DNA of 64,000 bases from CAVXHQ01 sp963789535 (GCA_963789535.1 CAWBKU010000004.1:310001-374000), one strand, 5' to 3'; counted from the first letter of the stretch, positions 17,557 through 26,455 are shown. Translations and numbers: made by a program. Notes: a model not told the origin generated them from the letters alone.

Positions 17557-17732
17557 AAAGATCAAGCGGGTTGCCGGGAGCGGGGATCCGGCCGGACCGC
17601 CACCGCGCGATAAGGGCGAGGATGTGGCAATTGACGGCGCGTCACGGGCAGCGCCTGTCCGGTTTGCGCCATCTTGTCGCCATGCCGCACCGCCAGAAGA
17701 GCGCAACGAACATCATCCTGGAGCTGCCGCCC

Positions 17733-17885
17733 ATGACCACGCTCATCGCCTTTGCCGCCGACATCACCTTCTTCGAGGTCTGTCTGAGCCTCCTGACCGT
17801 CGGTCTGATCGAGCGGGTGGTGATCCGCCTGCCCGAGGAGATGGTCGGCCCCGGCGGCTGGCTGCTCGATACCGGCGAGAGCTGA
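17733..17885 (+). CDS. possible small membrane protein, unidentified
   Basis: A 50-codon frame begins MTTLIAFAADITFFEV and has one hydrophobic segment (about residues 3-24), then an acidic soluble tail ending in DTGES. GGAG lies about nine bases before ATG 17733. I recognise no family. It precedes the 6S RNA candidate by 38 bases and could be an unrelated open frame. An upstream in-frame start would lengthen it without adding anything recognisable. Confidence 0.35.
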   Translation: MTTLIAFAADITFFEVCLSLLTVGLIERVVIRLPEEMVGPGGWLLDTGES

Positions 17886-17923
17886 CCCCTTGCGCGGCGC
17901 CGTGCGGCGCCCTATTTCTGGCG

Positions 17924-18090
17924 GTGACGGGCTTCTGCACTGCATGTCACCAAGGGGCACAATTCCAGTGGCCTTAAGCAAATCCGAGGGAGTTGGCTCT
18001 GTCCGGACCCTGGTCCGGTTATCTGACGCCCACCTGTAGTAACAGGTCCTCGGGAATAGCTGCTCCGACGGCTGCTGCGGTTCCCGTCAC
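17924..18090 (+). ncRNA. ssrS: 6S RNA (candidate)
   Basis: About 167 bases have the layout of 6S RNA, the rod-shaped inhibitor of the sigma70 RNA polymerase holoenzyme. GTGACGGG (17924-17931) closes perfectly with CCCGTCAC (18083-18090). CCGAGG pairs with CCTCGG further in. An apical CCGGA..TCCGG hairpin follows GAGTTGGCTCTG. A small ACCTGT-AGTA-ACAGGT hairpin sits on the 3' side after GACGCCC. The GTTGG...GGTCCG and CACCT segments parallel E. coli 6S RNA order. A riboswitch was considered, but no metabolic gene follows on this strand. The ends are estimated from the closing stem. Confidence 0.7.
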
Positions 18091-18133
18091 TTTCCGTCCG
18101 CTCGGATGGTGGGGTGAAACCCTATCCTAAGGC

Positions 18134-18604
18134 TCAGGCGAAGGCCCCGGGCAGCGCCTCGCGCGCCATGTGGTCGAGGACGGCGTTGACGAATTTCGCC
18201 TCTTTCTCGTCGTGTGCGAAGGCCTTGGCGACATCCACGAATTCGACGATCACCACGCGCGGCGGCGTGTCCCCTTGGGTAAGCTCGGCGCCCGCCGCGC
18301 GGAACAGGGCGCGCAGGGTGGGGTCGATGCGCGCGATGGGCCATTTGGCGACCAGCGCCCGGTCGGTAAGCTGGTCGATCCGCGCCTGATGGTTCACGGC
18401 ATCGTTCATCAGGGTGCGGAAGGTGTCGACGTCACCCTCGAGCATCTCGTCGCCTTCGTAGACGGCCCCGAAGCGGTGATCCTCGAACTCGGCGATCACC
18501 TTTTCGACGGTCTGGCCCGATGCCTCCATCTGGAACAGCGCCTGCACGGCGTAGAGGCGGGCGGCGGATTTCATCTTGCGCCGTTGGTTGCCGGAAATGT
18601 TCAC
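18134..18604 (-). CDS. nusB: transcription antitermination factor NusB
   Basis: The 156-residue all-helical RNA-binding protein binds boxA with NusE in antitermination complexes on rRNA operons. Recognisable segments are KMKSAARLYAVQALFQME near the N-terminus and AKFVNAVLDHMA near the C-terminus. I start it at GTG 18604, whose bases overlap the ribH TGA (GTGA), because this keeps the SGNQRRKMKS leader found in relatives. The alternative is ATG 18574. It is the last gene of the ribE-to-nusB operon and is convergent with the 6S RNA candidate. Confidence 0.95.
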   Translation of the reverse strand: MNISGNQRRKMKSAARLYAVQALFQMEASGQTVEKVIAEFEDHRFGAVYEGDEMLEGDVDTFRTLMNDAVNHQARIDQLTDRALVAKWPIARIDPTLRALFRAAGAELTQGDTPPRVVIVEFVDVAKAFAHDEKEAKFVNAVLDHMAREALPGAFA

Positions 18605-19125
18605 CCTTTCGCGCCCCGCCCCAGCAGGTCCGAGGTAAAGCCGATGCCCTTGCCCGCGCTGCCCCATTTGCGCGCGAGCGCCAGCAGGTGCAGCGCCGCC
18701 GCCGCCGCCCCGCCGCCCTTGTTCTGGCCCGCGACCTCGGCCCGCGTCTCGGCCTGAGCGATGGTTTCCACCGTCAGGATGCCGTTGCCGATGCACAGGC
18801 CCTGAAGGCCCATGAGCATCAGCGCGCGGGACGAATCGTTGCAGACGGTGTCGTAGTGCGTCGTCTCGCCGCGCACGATGCAGCCCAGCGCCACATAGGC
18901 GTCGAAGTCGCGCATCCGGGCGGCCATGGCGATGGCACCCGGCACCTCGAGGGCGCCGGGTACCTGCGCCACCTCATGGGTGCCGCCCGACACCTCGACC
19001 TCGGCCTGCGCGCCGGCGATCAGGGCGTCGGCGACGGCCCTGTAATAGGGCGCGACGACGATGAGCACCTTCGGCGCCTCGTCGAAGGTCGCGCGCGGCA
19101 GGGAATAATGCGAGGGTCCGGCCAT
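18601..19125 (-). CDS. ribH: 6,7-dimethyl-8-ribityllumazine synthase
   Basis: Condenses 5-amino-6-ribitylaminouracil with 3,4-dihydroxy-2-butanone 4-phosphate, the penultimate step to riboflavin. The 174-residue protein shows IVVAPYYRAVADALIAGA, VPGALEVPGAIAMAA, the phosphate-binding GCIVRGETTHYD and the NGILTVET strand, all standard. The ATG at 19125 overlaps the ribBA stop (ATGA), and its own stop overlaps the nusB GTG. It is cytosolic and assembles into large oligomers in the family. Confidence 0.97.
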   Translation of the reverse strand: MAGPSHYSLPRATFDEAPKVLIVVAPYYRAVADALIAGAQAEVEVSGGTHEVAQVPGALEVPGAIAMAARMRDFDAYVALGCIVRGETTHYDTVCNDSSRALMLMGLQGLCIGNGILTVETIAQAETRAEVAGQNKGGGAAAAALHLLALARKWGSAGKGIGFTSDLLGRGAKG

Positions 19126-20261
19126 CAGCCAAGCTCCGATATCTTTTGCGTGCCCGCGATTTCGAGACCGTAGGCCTCGAGGCCCACGACCTTCGGTTGC
19201 GGCGAGTTGGTGAGCAGGACGATCCGGTGCAGGCCCAGCGCCGAGAGGATCTGCGCGCCGACGCCGTATTGCCGCAGGGTCTGGGGCGAGACCTCCTCGC
19301 CGGTCGCCAGTTTCATGTGGACGTCGCGCAGCAGGACGAGGACGCCCTGCCCGGCCTCGGCGATGGCGCGCATCGCGTGGCTGAACTCGGCCGCGCGCCC
19401 GGCGGGGCCGGTGCCGATCACGTCGAGCAACGGGTCGAGGGTGTGCATCCGCACCAGCACGGGATTGCCGTCGGCGCCGGAAATGTCGCCCTTGATGAGG
19501 GCGATGTGCTCGGCGCCCTGCGTCTCGTCGGCGACGATCCGCATCTCCCAGTCGCCGCCGAACTCGGAGGTGATGGTCTGGCTGTCGCGCAGGCGCACCA
19601 GATTGTCGTGGCGGCGGCGATAGGCGATGAGGTCGGAAATCGTCCCGATCTTGAGGTTGTGGAGCTGCGCGAAGGCGATGAGATCGGGCAGGCGCGCCAT
19701 CTCGCCGTCCTCGCGCATGATCTCGCAGATCACGCCGGAGGGGTTCAGGCCCGCGAGGCGGGAAATGTCGGTCGCGGCCTCGGTATGGCCGGCGCGGACG
19801 AGGACGCCGCCGTCGCGGGCGCGGAGCGGAAAGATGTGCCCGGGGGTGGCGATGTCGGCGGCGCCCTTGGAGGCGTCGATGGCGACCGACACGGTGCGCG
19901 CCCGGTCGTGCGCGGAGATGCCGGTCGACACGCCCTCGCGCGCCTCGATCGAGATGGTGAACGCGGTCTCGTGGCGCGAGGAGTTCTGGCTCGCCATCAG
20001 CGGCAGGCCCAGCGCGTCGATGCGGGTGCCCGGCAGCGCCAGACAGATCAGGCCCCGGCCGTAGGTCGCCATGAAGTTGATCGCCTTCGGCGTCGCCATC
20101 TGCGCCGGGATCACCAGGTCGCCTTCGTTCTCGCGGTCCTCGTGATCGACGAGGATGAACATCTGCCCGTTGCGCGCGTCCTCGATGATCTCCTCGATCG
20201 AGGAAATGGCATCCGACCAGTCGCGCTCGACCGGTCCGGGGGTCTGGTAGATGTTCGACAT
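19125..20261 (-). CDS. ribB: 3,4-dihydroxy-2-butanone 4-phosphate synthase with degenerate GTP cyclohydrolase II domain
   Basis: The N-terminal half (about 15-210) is a complete DHBP synthase with the acidic loop DHEDRENEGDL (39-49), ISAHDRA and the RAGHTEAATD motif. It makes the 4-carbon precursor from ribulose 5-phosphate. The C-terminal half has the RibA fold outline (LVRMHTLDPLLD, QTLRQYGVGAQIL) but lacks the zinc-binding CxCG cysteines where RibA reads SxxxDxxxSxxCDCG. GTP cyclohydrolase II activity is therefore unlikely, and a separate RibA should exist elsewhere. This RibBA-type arrangement is known from alphaproteobacteria. It is 378 residues long and translationally coupled to ribH. 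Confidence 0.93.
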   Translation of the reverse strand: MSNIYQTPGPVERDWSDAISSIEEIIEDARNGQMFILVDHEDRENEGDLVIPAQMATPKAINFMATYGRGLICLALPGTRIDALGLPLMASQNSSRHETAFTISIEAREGVSTGISAHDRARTVSVAIDASKGAADIATPGHIFPLRARDGGVLVRAGHTEAATDISRLAGLNPSGVICEIMREDGEMARLPDLIAFAQLHNLKIGTISDLIAYRRRHDNLVRLRDSQTITSEFGGDWEMRIVADETQGAEHIALIKGDISGADGNPVLVRMHTLDPLLDVIGTGPAGRAAEFSHAMRAIAEAGQGVLVLLRDVHMKLATGEEVSPQTLRQYGVGAQILSALGLHRIVLLTNSPQPKVVGLEAYGLEIAGTQKISELG

Positions 20262-20433
20262 GGTGCGGCCTCGGCAGGAAGGGGTCGGGATCGCGCCGCA
20301 GATAGCCCAGCCGCGCCCGGAAGCAAAGGGGGACCGGCCGTGACGCCATGCGCGCCCGGGCCGGTCTTCTGAGCTTCGACTATCCCCGCCGGAGGCTCCG
20401 AAAGTGGCGCCGGGCCTCACGTCTGAACGAGGG

Positions 20434-21006
20434 TCAGACCGCCGCCCCGAAGAACCGCGCGCCCGGCAGGAACCCCGCCGTCCGGCCCGCCTCGGCCCAT
20501 TCGCGCTCGAGGGCGGTCTCGCCCACCACCAGGTAGCCGTCCGCAGGCAGCCGCCCCTCGCGCAGGAAGCCCGCCACGCGGTCGCGCATCGCCGACCAGC
20601 TCTCGCGGATCGTCGGGGCGGCGCCGGCCCGCTCGATCAGGCCCGTCGCCAGCGCCGCTTCGGGCGGCAGGGGCCGGTGCACCAGCGCGAGCCGGGACGT
20701 CGCGACGAGCGATGCGAGGCGCGCCGCGCGGTCCGGCGGCAGCGCGTCGCCCGTCCGCAACAGGCGCAAGGCGTTGGAGGGAAAGAGAAATCCGATCACG
20801 TCATGACCGGTGCTCGCCCGCACGGAGGCATAGGTCCGATAGGGCAGCCCCAGTTCCTGCGCCCGCTTCACCCGAAGCCGCAGCACCTCGAGCGGCAGGT
20901 GCGGCAACAGGTCGGCCCGCGCCCTGGCCCAGGCGAAGCGGCGCCACGCGGCACCGGGTTCGATCGTCGGGCCATTGTTGTGGCCGATGGCGGCCGGCGC
21001 GGTCAT
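20434..21006 (-). CDS. conserved protein of unknown function in the riboflavin operon
   Basis: The 190-residue protein begins MTAPAAIGHNNGPT, an HNNGP motif I have seen in other alphaproteobacterial proteins of unknown function. A basic helical region (RRFAWARARADLLPHLPLEVLRLRVKRAQELG) and YRTYASVRASTGHDVIGFLFPSNALRLL follow. No signal peptide or membrane segment is present. Its ATG 21006 overlaps the ribE stop (ATGA), so it is cotranscribed with ribE. The gap to ribBA is 172 bases, so ribBA may have its own promoter. The function cannot be inferred beyond the operon link. Confidence 0.75.
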   Translation of the reverse strand: MTAPAAIGHNNGPTIEPGAAWRRFAWARARADLLPHLPLEVLRLRVKRAQELGLPYRTYASVRASTGHDVIGFLFPSNALRLLRTGDALPPDRAARLASLVATSRLALVHRPLPPEAALATGLIERAGAAPTIRESWSAMRDRVAGFLREGRLPADGYLVVGETALEREWAEAGRTAGFLPGARFFGAAV

Positions 21007-21605
21007 TCCCACTCCCGCAACCGGGCGACATAGCGCGCCATCGTGTCGACCTCGAGGTTGATGGCGTCGCCCGCAGCCACCCGTCCCCATGTCGTCACCG
21101 TCTTGGTGTGCGGGATCACGTTCACCCCGAACCGGCGCCCCTCGACCTCGTTCACCGTCAGCGAGGTGCCGTTCAGCGCCACCGATCCCTTGGGGGCGAT
21201 GAACCGCGCCAGCGTCTCGGGCGCCTCGAAGAGCATCCGCGTGCTGGCGCCCTCGTCCGAGAGCGAGACCAGCGTCGCCACACCGTCGACATGCCCCGAG
21301 ACGATGTGCCCGCCAAGCTCGTCGCCGACCTTCAGCGCGCGTTCGAGGTTCAGCCGCGTGCCGGGCGCCCATCCGTTAGCGCCGATGTTGGTCTTCGACA
21401 CGGTTTCGCCCGAGATCTGCACGTCGAACCAGTTGCGCGGGCTCTGACCCAGCGCCACGACCGTCAGGCAGACCCCGTCGCAGGCGATCGAGGCGCCGAT
21501 GTCGATGCGTGACACGTCATAGGCGGTGGCGATGCGCGCCCGCAGGTCGCCCTCGTGTGCGACGGTCAGCACCTCGCCCACATCGGTGATGATCCCGGTA
21601 AACAT
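21003..21605 (-). CDS. ribE: riboflavin synthase, alpha chain
   Basis: Dismutates two 6,7-dimethyl-8-ribityllumazine molecules into riboflavin. The 200-residue protein has the two lumazine-binding repeats. Repeat one contains MFTGIITDVG, GASIACDGVCLTV and NIGANGWAPGTRLNLERAL. Repeat two contains GHIVSGHVDGVA, KGSVALNGTSLTVNEV and FGVNVIPHTK. It is the first gene of the minus-strand riboflavin operon. No FMN riboswitch was recognised upstream. Confidence 0.96.
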   Translation of the reverse strand: MFTGIITDVGEVLTVAHEGDLRARIATAYDVSRIDIGASIACDGVCLTVVALGQSPRNWFDVQISGETVSKTNIGANGWAPGTRLNLERALKVGDELGGHIVSGHVDGVATLVSLSDEGASTRMLFEAPETLARFIAPKGSVALNGTSLTVNEVEGRRFGVNVIPHTKTVTTWGRVAAGDAINLEVDTMARYVARLREWE

Positions 21606-21801
21606 GGCCGCTCCAGTCGCCGGGCGCGCGCGACGCCCCTTTCCCCCGTGCTAGCGCCTCGTCCGGATCGGAACAAGGCGTCGTGACGACGGGACACGCA
21701 GAGCGGCGATTTCCCCTGTCGCCCGGTGTCCGCGATGCCCTATTTCCGCCCAATGGACCGCGTAACGGTTCTGCAACCAATATGATCCTAAACCCGGAGC
21801 C

Positions 21802-23118
21802 ATGGTGGCCCAGCGCGACACGATCCCGACCGATACGCGGCGCACGCCGCGGCGGTTCCTGTTCTTGCAGGGGCCGCACGGACCGTTCTTTTCGCGACTG
21901 GGCAAGATGTTGCGCGCGGCGGGCGCCGAGGTCTGGCGGGTCGGGTTCAATGCGGGCGACCGGGCGTTCTGGTTCGGGGGGCCCGGCTACATCCCCTATC
22001 GCGGCACGCCCGAGGATTGGGCGGGGGCCTTTGCGGCCCTGGTCGCGGAACATGCGATCACCGATCTCGTCCTTTATGGAGACACCCGCCCGATCCACGC
22101 CGAGGCGATTGCGCGGGCCAAGGCGGCGGGCCTGACGGTGCATGTGTTCGAGGAAGGATACATGAGGCCCTATTGGGTGACATACGAGCGGGGCGGGTCG
22201 AACGGCCACTCGCGGCTGATGGACATGAGCGTTCCCGAAATGAAGAAGGCGCTCGAGATGTCGGACCTCGACGTGCCCGAACCGCCCGCCCATTGGGGCG
22301 ACATGCGCCATCACGTGTTCTATGGCGCGCTCTATCACTGGTTCGTGCTGTTCCGGAACGGCGAGTATCGCGGGTTCCGGCGGCACCGCGACCTGCCGCT
22401 CTGGACCGAGACGGCGCTCTATACCCGTCGCCTCCTCCTCATGCCGTGGATCGCGCTGCACCGGATGTGGGCGACGCGGGCGATCCGGGCGGGGGGGTAT
22501 CCCTATCATCTGGCGCTGTTGCAACTCGAGCATGACGCCAGTTTCCGGATGCATTCGCCGTTCGCAACGATGTCGGAGTTCCTCGAACTGGTGGTCGAGG
22601 GGTTCGCGCGCGGCGCGCCGCAGCATCACCATCTGGTGTTCAAGGCGCATCCGCTCGAGACCGGGCGGGCGCCGCTGCGGCGGATCATCTTCGACCTTGC
22701 GCGCGCCCACGGCGTCGCGGCGCGCGTCCACTATCTGCGCGGCGGCAAGCTGGCGCGGCTTCTCGACCATGCGCGCACCGCGATCACGGTGAATTCGACG
22801 GCAGGTCAACAGGTGCTGTGGCGCGGCATCCCCCTCAAGGTGCTGGGCGTCGCCGTCTATGCCAAACCGGAGTTCGTCGCGAGCGAGCCCGTGGCCGAGT
22901 TCTTTGCCCAGCCGCGCCGCCCCGATGCGCGCGCATTCCGCGACTATCGCCGGTTCCTGCTCGAGACGAGCCAGGTCGCGGGCGGGTTCTATTCGACGCG
23001 GGGCCGGCGCCAGCTCTTGCGGCAGGTGGTCGACATGATGCTCGAGCCGCTCGATCCCTATGACGCGCTGAAATCGGGACGCCTCGCGCCGCGACAGCCC
23101 TTGCGCGTGGTGCAATAG
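21802..23118 (+). CDS. kpsS: capsule polysaccharide beta-Kdo transferase KpsS-like
   Basis: The 438-residue protein belongs to the KpsS/LipB capsule family. Key segments are RFLFLQGPHGPFFSRLG near the start, FEEGYMRPYW (116-125), FKAHPLE (about 280) and ITVNSTAGQQVLWRGIPLKVLG, the nucleotide-sugar-binding region. KpsS adds the first beta-Kdo to lyso-phosphatidylglycerol, and KpsC extends this linker on which group 2 capsules are built, at the inner face of the cytoplasmic membrane. It is the first gene of a short capsule locus. GGAG lies only two bases from ATG 21802, which is close for a ribosome-binding site, so GTG at the next codon is an alternative. Confidence 0.9.
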   Translation: MVAQRDTIPTDTRRTPRRFLFLQGPHGPFFSRLGKMLRAAGAEVWRVGFNAGDRAFWFGGPGYIPYRGTPEDWAGAFAALVAEHAITDLVLYGDTRPIHAEAIARAKAAGLTVHVFEEGYMRPYWVTYERGGSNGHSRLMDMSVPEMKKALEMSDLDVPEPPAHWGDMRHHVFYGALYHWFVLFRNGEYRGFRRHRDLPLWTETALYTRRLLLMPWIALHRMWATRAIRAGGYPYHLALLQLEHDASFRMHSPFATMSEFLELVVEGFARGAPQHHHLVFKAHPLETGRAPLRRIIFDLARAHGVAARVHYLRGGKLARLLDHARTAITVNSTAGQQVLWRGIPLKVLGVAVYAKPEFVASEPVAEFFAQPRRPDARAFRDYRRFLLETSQVAGGFYSTRGRRQLLRQVVDMMLEPLDPYDALKSGRLAPRQPLRVVQ

Positions 23119-23292
23119 CGCCGACAAGACCTTGCGTCCGGGGCCGTCGCTGCCCCGCAATCGCGCCTTTGTCGCAACAGTCGCCTTTGCATCCCGGCGT
23201 GCGCCCGGCCCGGGCGTGGATTTTTCGCTGCGTTCCGCGCAGAGTGGCGGAAAAGACTTGAGGCAATAAAAACAGGTCGAGGAGACCGAGCA

Positions 23293-24426
23293 GTGACATC
23301 CCTTCCAACGCGCCTCGCCCGAGGGGTGGCGGCCATCGCGGCATTGGCCGTCGTTGCCGCCTGCGGCCTGCCGCGCTCCGGCCCCACCCGGGGTGAGATA
23401 TTCGCCGGATCCGTCATGCGCGAGGGCGACGCCTTCATCCTGACGGTGGACGACCGGGTGAACCTGATCGCCAGCGTGACACCCGCGCTCGGGTTTTCCG
23501 CCGGGTTCGAGGGGGCGGGCATCCTCGGCTCCGACACCATCCAGCCGGGCGACGTCCTTGGCCTCACGATCTGGGAGAACGTCGACGACGGTCTGCTGGT
23601 GCCGACGGGTCAGAACGCCACCGTCCTCGAAGAGGTGCAGGTCGACGGGGCGGGGTTCATCTTCGTGCCCTATGCCGGGCGCATCCGGGCGGCGGGCAAC
23701 ACGCCCGAGGCGGTACGCCAGCTCATCGCGGCCAAGCTCGAGGAGCAGACGCCCGATCCCCAGGTGCAGATCCGACGGCTGGCAGGCGACGGCACCACGG
23801 TTTCCGTGGTCGGCGGGGTCGGCGCGCAGGGCGTCTATGCCATCGAACGGCCGACGCGCACCCTCTCGTCCATGCTGGCGCGCGCCGGGGGCCTTTCCAT
23901 CGCGCCCGAAGTGGCGCAGGTCACGGTGGTGCGCGGCGACTATACCGGCACGATCTGGTTCCAGGATCTCTATCAGCATCCGGCCCACGACATCGCCCTG
24001 CGCGGCGGCGACCGGATCATCGTCGAGGAGGACACCCGCAGCTTCGTCGCCCTCGGCGCCACCGGCACGCAGACGCAGGTGCCGTTCGAGAGCCAGGCGA
24101 TTTCGGCCATCGAGGCGCTGGCGCAGGTCGGCGGTCTGTCTTCGGCGTCCGCCGATCCGACGGGCGTGTTCATCTTCCGCAACGAGCCCGAGTCCATTGC
24201 CCGCCAACTCGTCGGGCGCGAGGACATCACCGGCACGCAGCGGGTGGTCTACGTCCTCGACCTCACCCGCCCGAACGGCGTGTTCTTTGCCCGCGACTTC
24301 GCGATCCGCGACGGCGATACGGTCTATGTCACAGAGGCACCGTTCACCCAGTTCAACAAGGTGATCGCGGCACTGACGGGCACGCTGGCCTCGGTCGACG
24401 GCGTGACGACGGCCGTCGGCGGCTAG
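23293..24426 (+). CDS. Wza/KpsD-type polysaccharide export lipoprotein
   Basis: The 377-residue protein has a lipoprotein signal peptide with Cys24 in the lipobox VAAC. The polysaccharide-export domain follows (GDVLGLTIWENVDDGL, VQVDGAGFIFVPYAGRI, then AVRQLIAAKLEE), then SLBB-like repeats with VVGGVGAQGVYAI and SMLARAGGL. It is expected to sit in the outer membrane as the exit channel for capsule. It lies between kpsS and kpsC, so it serves the same capsule. AGGAGACCGAGC precedes the start, which by frame is GTG 23293. Genes for the inner-membrane KpsMT/KpsE exporter are not in this window. Confidence 0.88.
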   Translation: MTSLPTRLARGVAAIAALAVVAACGLPRSGPTRGEIFAGSVMREGDAFILTVDDRVNLIASVTPALGFSAGFEGAGILGSDTIQPGDVLGLTIWENVDDGLLVPTGQNATVLEEVQVDGAGFIFVPYAGRIRAAGNTPEAVRQLIAAKLEEQTPDPQVQIRRLAGDGTTVSVVGGVGAQGVYAIERPTRTLSSMLARAGGLSIAPEVAQVTVVRGDYTGTIWFQDLYQHPAHDIALRGGDRIIVEEDTRSFVALGATGTQTQVPFESQAISAIEALAQVGGLSSASADPTGVFIFRNEPESIARQLVGREDITGTQRVVYVLDLTRPNGVFFARDFAIRDGDTVYVTEAPFTQFNKVIAALTGTLASVDGVTTAVGG

Positions 24427-24427
24427 A

Positions 24428-26455
24428 TTGCCGACCGGCACGACATCCGACGCCGCGGGGCCCCCTCCGCGGCGTCTTTACGTCTATAACGGCGGTTTTC
24501 TGGCGGGCGGCACGGGACGGCGGATCAAGCGGATCCTCGCGCTCGCGGGCTTTGAGGTGGCCCTCGGCGCGCCGGGGGCGGACGACTGGATCGGCGTCTG
24601 GGGCCAGAGCCCGACGAGCCCGCGCGGCGAGAAGGTCGCAGGCTGGACCGGCGCGCCGGTGCTGCGGGTCGAGGATGCGTTCCTGCGCTCGGTCCTGCCG
24701 GGGCGCGAGGGGCAGCCGCCGCTCGGCCTGCATCTGGATACCCGCGGCGTGCATTTCGATCCGGCGCAACCGTCGGACCTCGAACGCATTCTGGCCGACG
24801 AGCCGCTCGACGATACCGCGGTGCTGAACCGGGCGAAGGCGGCGATGGCGCGGCTGAAACGCGCGGACTTGAGCAAATACAACGCCTTCGATCCCGACCT
24901 TCAGGTACCCGAACCCGGCTATGTGCTGGTGATCGACCAGACCCATGGCGATGCCTCGGTCCGGGCAAGCCGGGCGGACCGCAATACCTTCCTCGAAATG
25001 CTGTTCCTCGCCCGCGAGGAGCATCCGACCGCGCGGATCGTGATAAAGACCCACCCCGAGACCCAGCGCGGCCACCGCGACGGTCATTTCCGTGACGGCG
25101 ACCTGAGTGACGGGGTGACGTTCTGCGCCGGTCCCGTCTCGCCCCACGCCCTGCTCGACGGCGCCGTCGCGGTCTATACCGTCTCGTCGCAGATGGGGTT
25201 CGAGGCGATCACCGCGGGGCACCGGCCGGTGGTGTTGGGTCAGCCGTTCTATGTCGGCTGGGGCCTGACCGACGACCGGATGCCGGTCGACCGGCGCCAG
25301 CGCAGCCTGACGCGCGCGCAGCTCTTTGCCGGCGCGATGATCCTCTATCCGACATGGTATTGCCCCTACCGCGACCGCCTCGCGACGCTCGAGGAGACGA
25401 TCGACACGCTCGAGGCCGAGGTCCGGGCCTGGCGCGACGACCGTTTTGGCTGGGACGCGGTGCACATGCGCCTGTGGAAACGCAGCACCCTGCAAAAGGT
25501 GTTCGGCCTCTATGCGCCGATGCGGTTCCGCAAGGGTCCGCCGCCCCTGCCCGGACGCCCGCTGATGGTCTGGGCCGGCAAGGCGACGCCCGCGCTCGAT
25601 GCCGCGGGGGCCGTGCGCGTCGAGGACGGGTTCCTGCGCTCGCGCGGCCTCGGCGCCGACCTCGTGCCGCCGCTGTCGCTCGTGCTCGACGACCTCGGCA
25701 TCTACTATGATGCCACCCGCGCGAGCCGTCTGGAGGCGATCCTGAACGCCAGCGGGACGCTGGCCGACGACGCGCGCGACAGGGCCGAACGGCTGATCGC
25801 GACGCTGCTGAAGGCGCGGCTGACGAAATACAACATCGGCGGCGATGTGCCCGAGGGTCTGCCCGCCGGTCGCCGCATCCTCGTGCCGGGCCAGGTCGAG
25901 GACGACGCCTCGATCCGCCTCGGCGCGCCGGAGGTGCGGACCAACGCGGCGCTTCTGACGGCCACGCGCGCGGCCAATCCGGCGGCGGTGATCCTGTATA
26001 AGCCACACCCCGACGTCGAGGCGGGGCTGCGGCCGGGTCTCGTCGCGGACACCGCGGCCGCCGATGCCGTGCTGACCCGGACGGATGCCGTCGCGGCGCT
26101 GGCGGCGGTCGACGAGGTGTGGACGATGACCTCGCTCATCGGGTTCGAGGCGTTGTTGCGCGGCAAATCCGTCACCTGCCTCGGCCAGCCGTTCTATGCC
26201 GGATGGGGCCTGACCGAGGACCGCGCCGCGCCGCTGGCGCGCCGCACCGCCACGCTCGATCTGACCGCCCTCGCGCACGGCACGCTCATCGCCTATCCCC
26301 GCTACCACGATCCGGTGACGGGCCGTCCCTGCCCGCCCGAGATCGTCGGATTGCGCCTCGCCACCGGCACGGTGCCGCAGCCGTCGCGGCGCAACCGGGC
26401 GCTGGCGAAACTTCAGGGGGCGTTGGCGGGGTTCGCGCCGCTCTGGCGCCGCTGA
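24428..26455 (+). CDS. kpsC: capsule polysaccharide beta-Kdo transferase KpsC-like
   Basis: The 675-residue protein is a tandem repeat of two KpsC-type halves (about 18-330 and 360-660). Each half has LRVEDAFLRS/VRVEDGFLRS, a KTHPET/KPHPDVE motif and GQPFYVGWGLT/GQPFYAGWGLT. KpsC is a dual beta-Kdo transferase that alternates linkages in the poly-Kdo linker. The only start before the conserved YVYNGGFL is TTG 24428, one base after the upstream stop, so translation is probably coupled to the export gene. No strong Shine-Dalgarno sequence is visible, in keeping with coupling. Confidence 0.9.
   Translation: MPTGTTSDAAGPPPRRLYVYNGGFLAGGTGRRIKRILALAGFEVALGAPGADDWIGVWGQSPTSPRGEKVAGWTGAPVLRVEDAFLRSVLPGREGQPPLGLHLDTRGVHFDPAQPSDLERILADEPLDDTAVLNRAKAAMARLKRADLSKYNAFDPDLQVPEPGYVLVIDQTHGDASVRASRADRNTFLEMLFLAREEHPTARIVIKTHPETQRGHRDGHFRDGDLSDGVTFCAGPVSPHALLDGAVAVYTVSSQMGFEAITAGHRPVVLGQPFYVGWGLTDDRMPVDRRQRSLTRAQLFAGAMILYPTWYCPYRDRLATLEETIDTLEAEVRAWRDDRFGWDAVHMRLWKRSTLQKVFGLYAPMRFRKGPPPLPGRPLMVWAGKATPALDAAGAVRVEDGFLRSRGLGADLVPPLSLVLDDLGIYYDATRASRLEAILNASGTLADDARDRAERLIATLLKARLTKYNIGGDVPEGLPAGRRILVPGQVEDDASIRLGAPEVRTNAALLTATRAANPAAVILYKPHPDVEAGLRPGLVADTAAADAVLTRTDAVAALAAVDEVWTMTSLIGFEALLRGKSVTCLGQPFYAGWGLTEDRAAPLARRTATLDLTALAHGTLIAYPRYHDPVTGRPCPPEIVGLRLATGTVPQPSRRNRALAKLQGALAGFAPLWRR

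Noticed and set aside
17924..18090. Metabolite riboswitch
   Set aside because: No gene follows on the same strand, and the fold matches 6S RNA better than any riboswitch I know.
20421..20439. GTCTGA...TCAGAC inverted repeat as a terminator or riboflavin riboswitch element
   Set aside because: Six-base stem without a T run, overlapping a stop codon; no FMN-riboswitch conserved blocks were found around it.
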